Assembly (NCBI RefSeq): GCF_900111275.1
Contig: NZ_FOGR01000003.1
Location: forward strand, 310,001-374,000
From: Rhizobium sp. NFR03
Lineage (GTDB): Bacteria; Pseudomonadota; Alphaproteobacteria; Rhizobiales; Rhizobiaceae
Direction: 5' to 3'
Length of the DNA: 64,000 bases
Positions 35,289 to 43,002 of this stretch are shown piece after piece (the first letter of the stretch is position 1; every line of letters starts with the position of its first letter). The notes below the pieces were generated by a model. That model ran no database searches. It was not told the DNA's origin and saw only the letters and a list, made by a program, of their open reading frames with translations. The position numbers and the translations under genes were made by a program.

Positions 35289-35364
35289 GGCGCGAGTGAC
35301 GGGGCTCGAACCCGCGACCTCCGGCGTGACAGGCCGGCACTCTAACCAACTGAGCTACACCCGC
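35288..35364 (-). tRNA. tRNA-Asp(GTC)
   Basis: 77 bases. On the minus strand the acceptor arm GCGGGTG pairs with CACTCGC (one G-U pair), the D arm has AGCTCAGTTGGTTAGAG, the anticodon loop is CTGTCAC with anticodon GTC, the T arm is GCGGGTTCGAGCCCCGT, and CCA is encoded. The discriminator base is G, as for tRNA-Asp. Confidence 0.97.
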
Positions 35365-35437
35365 GCATTGTTTGGAAAACCGTTCTTTTCAGCCCGTCTT
35401 CCGTGACCGTTCGGCGTTGCGCCGTTCGATGAGCGGC

Positions 35438-35466
35438 TGTTTACGGGGGGTTTCAGGGAGTGTCAA
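35438..35466 (-). promoter_or_regulatory. promoter of tRNA-Asp
   Basis: On the minus strand TTGACA (35466-35461), a 17-base spacer and TAAACA (35443-35438). The start of transcription would lie about 67 bases before the tRNA. Confidence 0.65.
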
Positions 35467-35760
35467 GCGCGTTGAAATACAAAATCATGACAAATTGAAT
35501 TTTCTTGCGAGCGACGTTCCCGCTCCCGCTCTTGCAGTGCTTGGGAAACCCTTGCTCTTCAGGGCTTGGCGCCAAAAAACCTCTCATTTTCCGCGTCTTA
35601 GAAAATGACGCGTTTTTTCCACAAGGCCGCTCTCCTCTCGTAAACACCGGCACAGAGACGTGAAAACGGCCGGTTTCGTCTCTGAAAATACCCGAAACCT
35701 TCAAAAATAACGAGATTTGCGATAGCCGGCAAAAAAGTTGGAAAAACCGCTCAAGCGGCC

Positions 35761-35789
35761 TTGCGGTTTGCAGCAGATCCGAATACATC
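35761..35789 (+). promoter_or_regulatory. putative promoter of tRNA-Val
   Basis: TTGCGG (35761-35766), 17 bases, TACATC (35784-35789), about 18 bases before the tRNA 5' end. Confidence 0.45.
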
Positions 35790-35806
35790 ACGGCCACCAA
35801 CGCGGC

Positions 35807-35882
35807 GGGCGATTAGCTCAGTTGGTAGAGCGCCTCGTTTACACCGAGGATGTCGGCGGTTCGAGTCCGTCATCGCCCACCA
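35807..35882 (+). tRNA. tRNA-Val(TAC)
   Basis: 76 bases. The acceptor arm GGGCGAT pairs with ATCGCCC, the D arm has AGCTCAGTTGGTAGAGC, the anticodon loop is TTTACAC with anticodon TAC, the T arm is GGCGGTTCGAGTCCGTC, and ACCA ends the gene with CCA encoded. Confidence 0.97.
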
Positions 35883-36019
35883 TTCTTCCCCGCCTTGTTT
35901 TCACCGTCTATAAAACATAGCCTATGTGCGGTTCGCTGTTTCACACGCGCCCGCTGGGCTTGGTCCATATTTGGCTCGTTAAGCCGACACGCATCGAGGC
36001 GTGCCGGCTCTGTCCGTCG

Positions 36020-37621
36020 TCAGGCCGTGTAGGCAGCGCTGAGGAGTGTCTGCGTGTAGGCCTGTCGTGGTGCAGCGAACAGGGCGTCTGTCTCCCCCTC
36101 CTCCACGATCTCCCCATCCTTCATGACGATGACATAGTCTGCCATGGCCCTGATGACGGCGAGGTCGTGGCTGATGAAGACGTAGGAAAGGCCATGAGCG
36201 TCCTGCAGGCTGCGCAGGAGGTCGATCACCTGCCCCTGTACCGAACGATCGAGCGCAGATGTCGGCTCGTCGAGGATGACGAGACGGGGTTTGAGAATCA
36301 TCGCACGGGCGATGGCGATGCGCTGTCGCTGACCGCCGGAAAACTCATGCGGATAGCGGTTGCGCGCTTGCGGATCGAGACCGACCTCCTTCAGAGCCGC
36401 GATCGCGCGCTTGTCGCGATCAGCGCGACTTAGCTCCGGTTCGTGGACATAGAGACCTTCGGTGATGATCTCGCCGACTGTCTGACGAGGCGAGAGCGAG
36501 CCGAACGGGTCCTGGAAGACCAGCTGCATCTCCCGCCGCAGCGGGCGCATCGCCTTCCTGTCGAAGCCGGAAATATCCTGACCGTCAAAGCGGATAATGC
36601 CGGAGGCGGGAACCAGCTGTAGCAGCGCCCGCCCGAGCGTCGATTTTCCCGAACCCGATTCGCCGACGATACCGATCGTCTGCCCCTCCCGCAGGCGGAT
36701 GCTGACATTGTCGACCGCGCGGAATGTTCCGGAGCGTTTGGAAAAGAGGCCGCCGCCCGTCGCGTAGTCCACGGAAACACGCTGCCCCTCAAGAAGAATG
36801 GGCGCAGACGCCGGCACCGGCTGCTTCTCGCCACGCGGCTCCGCGTCGAGCAGCATCTTTGTATAAAGCGCCTGCGGGCGCTCGAAGATGTCCGCCGTCA
36901 GCCCTTGCTCCACCACTTCACCCCGTCGCATCACGACGACGCGTTCGGCAACATGGCGCACGACGCCCAGATCGTGCGTGATGAGAACGACCGCCATGCC
37001 GAATCGCGTTTGCAGCGACTGGAGAAGATCGAGGATCTGGGCCTGGATCGTTACATCGAGGGCCGTCGTCGGTTCGTCAGCAATGAGGATGTCGGGGTCG
37101 TTTGCCAGCGCCATTGCGATCATGACGCGCTGACGCTGGCCGCCGGAGAGCTCGTGGGGGTAGCTGTCGATGCGCCGCTGCGGGTCGGGAATGCCGACGA
37201 GTTCGAGGAGTTCGAGAACGCGCGTCCGTGCCTGTCGGAAGCTGCCGCCGCGATGGTGGACGATCGGCTCGGAGATCTGACGGCCGATGGTGTAGAGCGG
37301 ATCGAGCGAACTCATCGGCTCCTGGAAAATCATGGTGATCTTCGCGCCGCGCACCGCGTTCAGCGCCTTCACCGGCAGGCCGATCAGGTCTTGCCCGCGA
37401 TAGGCCGCCCTGCCCGTCACGCGGCCGTTTGCGGCCAGCAGCCCCATGATACCCATCATCGTCTGGCTTTTGCCGGAACCGCTTTCGCCGACGACAGCAA
37501 GCGTCTCCCCGGCGCGAACGTCGAGATCGATGCCCTTCACCGCCTCGACAGGCCCGTCCGGCGTATCGAACGTCACCTTCAGGTCGCGAACGTCGAGAAT
37601 GATCTCGTTTTCTTGCCTCAT
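36020..37621 (-). CDS. oppDF: oligopeptide ABC transporter, fused dual ATPase (OppD-OppF)
   Basis: 533 residues with two complete ABC ATPase domains in one chain. The first (1-270) has Walker A GESGSGKSQT, signature LSGGQRQRVMIAMAL and Walker B ILIADEPTTALD. The second (285-533) has GESGSGKSTLGR, FSGGQRQRIAIARAM and LVILDEPTSALD. This is the DppD-DppF/YejF architecture frequent in rhizobia. It energises peptide uptake with the OppB/OppC homologues encoded just upstream; one base separates it from oppC. The substrate is inferred from the neighbours only. Confidence 0.9.
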   Translation of the reverse strand: MRQENEIILDVRDLKVTFDTPDGPVEAVKGIDLDVRAGETLAVVGESGSGKSQTMMGIMGLLAANGRVTGRAAYRGQDLIGLPVKALNAVRGAKITMIFQEPMSSLDPLYTIGRQISEPIVHHRGGSFRQARTRVLELLELVGIPDPQRRIDSYPHELSGGQRQRVMIAMALANDPDILIADEPTTALDVTIQAQILDLLQSLQTRFGMAVVLITHDLGVVRHVAERVVVMRRGEVVEQGLTADIFERPQALYTKMLLDAEPRGEKQPVPASAPILLEGQRVSVDYATGGGLFSKRSGTFRAVDNVSIRLREGQTIGIVGESGSGKSTLGRALLQLVPASGIIRFDGQDISGFDRKAMRPLRREMQLVFQDPFGSLSPRQTVGEIITEGLYVHEPELSRADRDKRAIAALKEVGLDPQARNRYPHEFSGGQRQRIAIARAMILKPRLVILDEPTSALDRSVQGQVIDLLRSLQDAHGLSYVFISHDLAVIRAMADYVIVMKDGEIVEEGETDALFAAPRQAYTQTLLSAAYTA

Positions 37622-37622
37622 G

Positions 37623-38753
37623 TCAACGGTCCCTCGGATCGAGTGCGTCGCGCAGCCCGTCTCCGACGAAGTTCAGCGAGAACAGCGTGAGGACGAAGAA
37701 GATGGCGGGGAAGATGAGCAGCCAGGGAGCCGACTGGATGTTGTTCGCGCCTTCCGAGATCAAGGCGCCCCAGCTCGTCAGCGGTGCCTGAACGCCAAGG
37801 CCGAGGAAGGAGAGAAAGCTTTCGAGCAGGATCACCTTGGGAACGACGACGGTGACGAAGACGACCACAGGCCCGATGGTATTGGGTATCACGTGCCGAC
37901 GGATGATCTGCCAGTCGGTCAACCCCAGCGCCTGTGCGGCCGCCACGAACTCCCGACGCTTCAGTGCCAGGGTCTGACCGCGCACGATTCGCGCCATATC
38001 GAGCCACTCCACCGCGCCGATGACGAGGAAGATGAGAATGAAGGACCGGCCGAAGAAGACCACCAGCACGACGACGAGGAACACGAATGGTAGCGAATAG
38101 AGGATCTCCACGAACCGCATCATGATGTTGTCGACCCGGCCGCCGAGATAGCCCGACGTCGCCCCATAGAGAACGCCGATGCCGAGCGAGACGAGGCTGG
38201 CGAGGAGGCCCACCGCAAGCGAGATCTGCCCGCCCAGCATGACGCGTGCCACGAGGTCGCGACCGTTCGAATCTGTGCCGAACAGAAAGTATTCCCTCGA
38301 TACCCGCCCCTCGACCACGATCGTACGACCGTCGTCGCGGGTTTCCGTAACCTTGGTATCGTCGAATTCGTTGGCACGGTCGATATAGCGGGTGGTGCGC
38401 GGATCGATGGCCGCTTCGGATGTGAAGGTCGCGGTGAAAGTCTGGCCGTCCACCTCGAAGGCCTGAAGGGTCACGCGCGCACGCGCCGCCGCTGAAGAGA
38501 TGGCGCCTTGCAAGCTGTCGGCACCCGGTCGCGGCTCCAGACTTGGCGGCACCGAGACGTAGGACGGAAAGACCTGATCGTAACTGTGGCTGATGAACAG
38601 CGGCCCAAGGAACGAAAACAAGGCGACCAACAGCAACACGACGCTACCTGCCATGGCTGCACGGTTGCGCCGGAAGCGCGTTGCCGCGAGCTGGAACAGG
38701 CTGCGGCTGGCCGCTTCCGGCAAAACCGCGGGCAGCTGGGCAAGATCACTCAT
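37623..38753 (-). CDS. oppC: oligopeptide ABC transporter permease OppC
   Basis: 376 residues from MSDLAQLPAVLPEAAS; an in-frame start 15 codons upstream overlaps oppB far more. The C-terminal part (SFLSFLGLGVQAPLTSWGAL to LNFVGDGLRDALDPRDR) matches OppC closely, with the EAA loop EFVAAAQALGLTDWQIIRRHV. Between helix 1 and helix 2 lies a periplasmic insert of about 110 residues rich in Thr/Asp/Arg, much longer than in E. coli OppC. The start overlaps the oppB stop by 8 bases. Confidence 0.9.
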   Translation of the reverse strand: MSDLAQLPAVLPEAASRSLFQLAATRFRRNRAAMAGSVVLLLVALFSFLGPLFISHSYDQVFPSYVSVPPSLEPRPGADSLQGAISSAAARARVTLQAFEVDGQTFTATFTSEAAIDPRTTRYIDRANEFDDTKVTETRDDGRTIVVEGRVSREYFLFGTDSNGRDLVARVMLGGQISLAVGLLASLVSLGIGVLYGATSGYLGGRVDNIMMRFVEILYSLPFVFLVVVLVVFFGRSFILIFLVIGAVEWLDMARIVRGQTLALKRREFVAAAQALGLTDWQIIRRHVIPNTIGPVVVFVTVVVPKVILLESFLSFLGLGVQAPLTSWGALISEGANNIQSAPWLLIFPAIFFVLTLFSLNFVGDGLRDALDPRDR

Positions 38754-39669
38754 GGCGAACCCTCGGATCGAGAAGGCCGTAGAGAATATCGACCACAAGG
38801 TTGAAGACGATGACGAAGACGGCGATCAGCACGACCGTGCCCATGACCAGCGTGTAATCGCGGTTGATGGCGCCGAGCACGAAGAAGCGGCCGACTCCCG
38901 GAATCGTGAACAATGTCTCGATGACAGCCGAACCGGTGAGGAGCGCTGCGGCGCAGGGTGCAAGATAGGAGACGACCGGCAGCATGGCGGCGCGCATCGC
39001 ATGTGTCACCACCACCGTTCGCGCCGGAAGGCCGTAGGCGCGTGCGGTGCGGATATGGTCCGTGTGCAGCGCCTCGATCATCGCGCCGCGGGTCAGCCGG
39101 GCGAAGACGGCCAGCTGGGGAAGCGCCAGCGCGATCATCGGCAGAATCAGATATCGCAGCGAGCCATCGCCCCAGCCGCCCGCAGGCAACCAGGAGAGCG
39201 TGACAGCGAAGACCAGCGTCAGCACGGGGCCAACGACGAAGTTCGGCACCGTCACGCCCACCGTCGAGAGCGTCATGATGGCGACATCGAGAAAGCTGTT
39301 CTGCCGCAGGGCCGCAAAGGTGCCGGCAGCGACACCGCCCACCAGCGCAACACCGAGCGCCCAGAGGCCGAGCTCGATCGAATAGGGCAGCCCCATGCCG
39401 ATCAGCTGATCGACCGTGTTGTCGCGGTAGATGTAGCTCGGGCCGAAATCGCCGCGCACGACGTTGCCGAGATAGCGCAGATACTGCTGCCACAGCGGCA
39501 GATCCAGCCCATACGCCTTGTTGATATTGGCCATGGTCTGCGGCGAGAGCGGTCGTTCGAGATTGAACGGGCCGCCGGGCGCAAAGCGCATGAGAAAGAA
39601 CGAGATCGTGACGACGATGAACAGCGTCGGCACGGCGCTCGCCAGGCGGCGGAGAACGAAGGTTAACAT
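38746..39669 (-). CDS. oppB: oligopeptide ABC transporter permease OppB
   Basis: 307 residues from MLTFVLRRLASAVPTLFIVV; the start four codons upstream is an alternative. It aligns with E. coli OppB by eye along its length (RFAPGGPFNLER, MANINKAYGLDLPLWQQY, WLPAGGWGDGSL, EALHTDHIRTARAYGLP) and has six helices. It forms the inner-membrane channel with OppC. The gene order oppA-oppB-oppC-oppDF supports the assignment. Confidence 0.92.
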   Translation of the reverse strand: MLTFVLRRLASAVPTLFIVVTISFFLMRFAPGGPFNLERPLSPQTMANINKAYGLDLPLWQQYLRYLGNVVRGDFGPSYIYRDNTVDQLIGMGLPYSIELGLWALGVALVGGVAAGTFAALRQNSFLDVAIMTLSTVGVTVPNFVVGPVLTLVFAVTLSWLPAGGWGDGSLRYLILPMIALALPQLAVFARLTRGAMIEALHTDHIRTARAYGLPARTVVVTHAMRAAMLPVVSYLAPCAAALLTGSAVIETLFTIPGVGRFFVLGAINRDYTLVMGTVVLIAVFVIVFNLVVDILYGLLDPRVRHE

Positions 39670-39783
39670 GGCCATCTCCATGGGAGGGCGGAGGCACGAT
39701 AGCTTTTTGCGAGACGGGCGACGAGCGCCCTTGCGACGACGGGCAGAGCCCTAAATCGGCTCAGAGCCAAAAGAAAGACAGTC

Positions 39784-39807
39784 CGCAAGGCCGGTCAAGG
39801 CCTTGCG
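39784..39807 (-). other. intercistronic hairpin between oppA and oppB
   Basis: CGCAAGGCC-GGTCAA-GGCCTTGCG, a nine-base-pair stem without T tract in the 202-base gap. Such hairpins after binding-protein genes protect the upstream mRNA and raise its expression relative to the permeases. Confidence 0.5.
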
Positions 39808-39871
39808 ATCGTCAGGCTCCAGCGCGGGGCGTTCGGCGCGTTGCATCGTCCGACGTCCCTGCCTTCGCACA

Positions 39872-41482
39872 TCACTCGGCGATGCTGAGGAAGCGGCTCG
39901 GGTGCTCGTTATTGGCATTGTCCACCCAACCTTTGACCTTGTTGGACACGAGCCACAATTCGTTCTGGTAGAGCAGCGGCGCGATGGGCTGCTCCTTCAT
40001 GAGGATCGCCTCGGCCTCGTGCAGAATCTTTGCGCGGGCAGCAGGGTCCTTCTCGTCGTAGGATTTCGCCATCAGTGCATCGTAGTCGGCATTGCTCCAC
40101 TTGGCGTAGTTGAAGGTGACATTGCTCGTCGTATTCATGGCGAGGAAGTTCTCCGGATCGCCATAGTCCGCCGTCCAGCCAGCGCGGGCGACGGAGAATT
40201 TGCCGCCTTCCTGCAAGTAGGCGTAGTGCGAGGAGACGTCGAGATTGACCATCGTCACCTTGGCGTTGAACGCCGTCTTCCACATATCCGCGACGGCGGT
40301 CGCAACACGCTCGTGGTTCGGGTTGGTGTTGTAGCGGATCTCGATCTCGAGCGGCTTGCCCCCCTCGCCGTAGCCGGCGTCCTTGAGGAGCGCGAGCGCA
40401 TCGTCCTCGCGGTCGAGCTGGCTTTTCGTTGCGTAGTCGGCAAGGGATGGCTCGCCGTAATCCGGCAGGCCCGGGGGAACGAAGCCATAGGCCGGCTGCT
40501 GCGAGCCGCTGTAAATTTCCTTGGCCAGGAAGTCGCGATCGATCCCCATGGAAAGCGCGCGACGTACGCGGACATCGTCCATCGGCGCGGTGCGGGTGTC
40601 GAACACGTAGTAATAGGTCGCGAGCGCCGGCGAGATGTGAACCTGATCGCTGAATTGCGTCTTCAGCCGTTCGATCTGGTCAGCGGAAAAATTATAGTTC
40701 ACATGCAGTTCGCCCGCTTCATAACGGCGTACGGCAGCGGCCTGATCCTCAAGCGGATAGAAGACCACTTTGTCCAGCTTGATATTCGCAGCATCCCAGT
40801 GCTGGTCGTTTTTCGCCAGTGTCAGGTGATCGTTGGCGACGTGCTCGGCCAGCTTGAAGCCGCCGTTCGACACCATGATGCCCGGCTTGACGAAGTCCGT
40901 GCCGTTCTTCTCAAAACTTGCCTTGGAAACCGGCAGGGCCGTCTGGTGGGCGAGCAGCTCAAGGAAGTAGGGCGTCGCGCGTTCGAGTGTGATTTCAAGG
41001 GTCTTCGCGTCGATGGCTTTCACGCCCAGCTGATCAAGAGCCAGGCCGCTCTTGTTGATCTTTTCGGCATTCTTGATCGGGTAGAGGATATTGGCGTAGC
41101 CGGCTGCGGTTTTCGGATCCTCGATGCGCGACAACGAGAACACGAAGTCTTCCGCCGTGACCGGCGACCCATCCGACCACTTGCCATTCTCGCGCAGCTT
41201 GAAGGTGTAGACCGTGCCGTCGTCCGAAACGGTCCAGCTCTCCGCCGCGCCCGGCACGATCTCGCCCTTCGCGTCGTGGATCGTCAAGCCTTCGTAGAGG
41301 TCCTTGAGAATAAACGCCTCGATGTTGATCGATGTATGCGCCTGATCGAGCGTCTGCGGCTCGCCGGCATTGCCACGGTTCAGCACGACTTCGGCAAGCG
41401 CAGGGCTCGCGCCAAGCAGCAGCGAGCCGACAAGAGCGGCACGTCGCATGCTTCGTGTCATGGCAGTCAGGGGTGCGGTCAT
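39872..41482 (-). CDS. oppA: oligopeptide-binding protein of the Opp transporter
   Basis: 536 residues. A signal peptide (MRRAALVGSLLLGASPALA) precedes the mature start AEVVLNRGNAGEPQTLDQAH. The fold is SBP_bac_5, with the signature phrases SWTVSDDGTVYTFKLRENGKW and RVRRALSMGIDRDFLAK. It binds peptides in the periplasm and delivers them to OppBC. ATG codons at positions 8 and 12 are alternative starts. It is the first gene of the operon; 202 bases with a hairpin separate it from oppB. Confidence 0.92.
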   Translation of the reverse strand: MTAPLTAMTRSMRRAALVGSLLLGASPALAEVVLNRGNAGEPQTLDQAHTSINIEAFILKDLYEGLTIHDAKGEIVPGAAESWTVSDDGTVYTFKLRENGKWSDGSPVTAEDFVFSLSRIEDPKTAAGYANILYPIKNAEKINKSGLALDQLGVKAIDAKTLEITLERATPYFLELLAHQTALPVSKASFEKNGTDFVKPGIMVSNGGFKLAEHVANDHLTLAKNDQHWDAANIKLDKVVFYPLEDQAAAVRRYEAGELHVNYNFSADQIERLKTQFSDQVHISPALATYYYVFDTRTAPMDDVRVRRALSMGIDRDFLAKEIYSGSQQPAYGFVPPGLPDYGEPSLADYATKSQLDREDDALALLKDAGYGEGGKPLEIEIRYNTNPNHERVATAVADMWKTAFNAKVTMVNLDVSSHYAYLQEGGKFSVARAGWTADYGDPENFLAMNTTSNVTFNYAKWSNADYDALMAKSYDEKDPAARAKILHEAEAILMKEQPIAPLLYQNELWLVSNKVKGWVDNANNEHPSRFLSIAE

Positions 41483-41862
41483 CGGTCATCTCCTTGCCCG
41501 TTCGCGCCATTGCAGAGGGCGCCAAAGCGGCAGCAAAGGCGAAAAGCGCGTGAAACGCAACCCCGTCCGAGAACCGGACTTCTAATACTGCACAGGACGA
41601 GGAAAGAGAAAATTACGGTCCCAAGGGTTGCAGGAAAGGTATTCCGTCTCAGGTTCGCCAGCGCTCCCCGGAACAACGCAGTCAGTGGCATCTTACGTCA
41701 AAGGCAACTTGGATAGGGACCGCTTTCTCAACATGGCACTTCAAATGACGATGATCCAGCACACAATGTGAAAGCTCTTGGTTGCCGTCGCACGCGTTTT
41801 TCATTCCGCTTCGCCCCTGACAGTCGCGCAAGAAAACTGTGCGGAATGTCTAACCCGGAAAA
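41483..41862. other. intergenic region upstream of oppA
   Basis: 380 bases between oppA and the proline-rich peptide gene, both minus strand. It should contain the opp promoter. I saw no clear operator, terminator or gene. Confidence 0.45.
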
Positions 41863-42021
41863 TTACACCGAAAGCGGGGGAGCGTCGTTCTCGTCCGGAT
41901 TGGGATTGGGCGTCTCATCGGGAAGCCTATCCGGTTCAGGCTCCGTGATCGGGGGCATAGGTGTGGGAACCGGTGGGTTGCCTGGGATCGGGGTCGGGAT
42001 GGGATCGGGTACAGTCGACAT
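41863..42021 (-). CDS. 52-aa proline-rich acidic protein
   Basis: A short gene with a good ribosome site (CAGGAG, 6-7 bases before ATG). It encodes MSTVPDPIPTPIPGNPPVP followed by further Pro/Asp/Glu/Asn repeats and the end DENDAPPLSV. About one third of the residues are proline. It has no signal peptide and no predicted fold. It is the last of three minus-strand genes, 47 bases after the DUF4174 gene, and may share their stress-type promoter. Function unknown. Confidence 0.7.
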   Translation of the reverse strand: MSTVPDPIPTPIPGNPPVPTPMPPITEPEPDRLPDETPNPNPDENDAPPLSV

Positions 42022-42068
42022 GATGGCTCCTGACAGGAATGGGGATTTTCCGTGTTATGCGAGAGAGG

Positions 42069-42494
42069 CTACCGATGGATTTCGGCCTGTCGCATCGGCA
42101 TGCTGTCGATCTCCGCGAACAGGACATCGGGATCGACAAAATCGTTGAAGCGACTTTTCACGTGACCATCCTTGCCGACGAGCACAAGGGCGAAGGTGCC
42201 GGGAACACATCCCAGTTCCTTCCGTAGCGTATGAGCCTGCGGCACCACGTCCGAGCCGAATTCCGGACGGACATCATTGCCATCCACCGTGAAGATGGCC
42301 AGGTCTCGCTGGCGAAGTGCATCCTTATCCGCTTTGAAAGCCTGAAGCTGTCTTTCAGACTTGCTGCCAGCGGGATCCGCAAAGATGACGATCACGCGCT
42401 TTTCCCACTGCAGATCGTGGAGGTTTCCGGACGTTTCCTCCGGATGAGGGCCGACGCCGAAGATCTCGGTCATCAGGGATTTCAGCATGGTCAT
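42069..42494 (-). CDS. DUF4174 domain protein
   Basis: 141 residues. The core WEKRVIVIFADPAGSKSERQLQAF and RDLAIFTVDGNDV fit the DUF4174 family, which looks like a thioredoxin-fold protein without the CxxC pair. Unlike many DUF4174 proteins it has no signal peptide here. It is 18 bases downstream of the 92-aa gene and 47 upstream of the proline-rich gene. The function is unknown; neighbours and promoter type suggest stress response. Confidence 0.75.
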   Translation of the reverse strand: MTMLKSLMTEIFGVGPHPEETSGNLHDLQWEKRVIVIFADPAGSKSERQLQAFKADKDALRQRDLAIFTVDGNDVRPEFGSDVVPQAHTLRKELGCVPGTFALVLVGKDGHVKSRFNDFVDPDVLFAEIDSMPMRQAEIHR

Positions 42495-42512
42495 CTCCTT
42501 GTCTCTCCCTTG

Positions 42513-42791
42513 TCAGTCGAAGGATGCGCCTTGGGCACCGAGCAATTCGCGCGCCAATGTACGGACGGCCTCTTCCGCCACGTCGCGATGCCAGCCTGAC
42601 GCTTCGGCCTGTTTGATAAGTTCCTGAAGCTCGCTCGGGATCTCGGCACCGGCAGCCGAACCCATACTCACCTCGCCGTTCTCGGTGACGCATCGGAAGG
42701 CATCTGCAAGGGCTGCCTTACAGGCATCGACATCCTTGTTACCTTCCATTGTTCCATGCCCGAACGTCCTCGGTTCGACATTGCTGCTCAT
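42513..42791 (-). CDS. hypothetical protein, 92 aa
   Basis: I do not recognise this family. The protein is soluble, acidic and mostly helical, with two Cys in the first half (CKAALADAFRC) and a C-terminal stretch HRDVAEEAVRTLARELLG. It is the first gene of a three-gene minus-strand cluster behind a GGAAC-type promoter (42847-42872). Confidence 0.7.
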   Translation of the reverse strand: MSSNVEPRTFGHGTMEGNKDVDACKAALADAFRCVTENGEVSMGSAAGAEIPSELQELIKQAEASGWHRDVAEEAVRTLARELLGAQGASFD

Positions 42792-42846
42792 GACATCCGT
42801 CCTCCCGCACGCATGGGCGCACCTCTTGCGTCAGCGTTGTCTTATC

Positions 42847-42872
42847 AACACCCTAATCGTGGGGATTGTTCC
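42847..42872 (-). promoter_or_regulatory. putative EcfG/RpoE2-type (general stress) promoter
   Basis: On the minus strand GGAAC (42872-42868), 19 bases, TT (42848-42847), matching the GGAAC-N18/19-TT pattern reported for rhizobial RpoE2. It lies about 56 bases before the first gene of the cluster and 130-150 bases from the divergent HWE kinase gene. Confidence 0.5.
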
Positions 42873-43002
42873 GGATGCGCGAAGAGTTGTCATGAACGCA
42901 TCTTGCCAGATGAAGTGACATTGCTATTTCGTCATACCAATGAGACGCGCGCCGCTGCTGCCGCCGTCTCACCGACAGACGGACTGAAAAACGGTGGTGG
43001 GA

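Larger units (their letters stand above)
35367..35806. other. spacer between the divergent tRNA genes
   Basis: 440 bases, AT-richer than its surroundings, holding the promoters of tRNA-Asp (35438-35466, minus) and tRNA-Val (35761-35789, plus). No credible protein gene. Confidence 0.6.
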
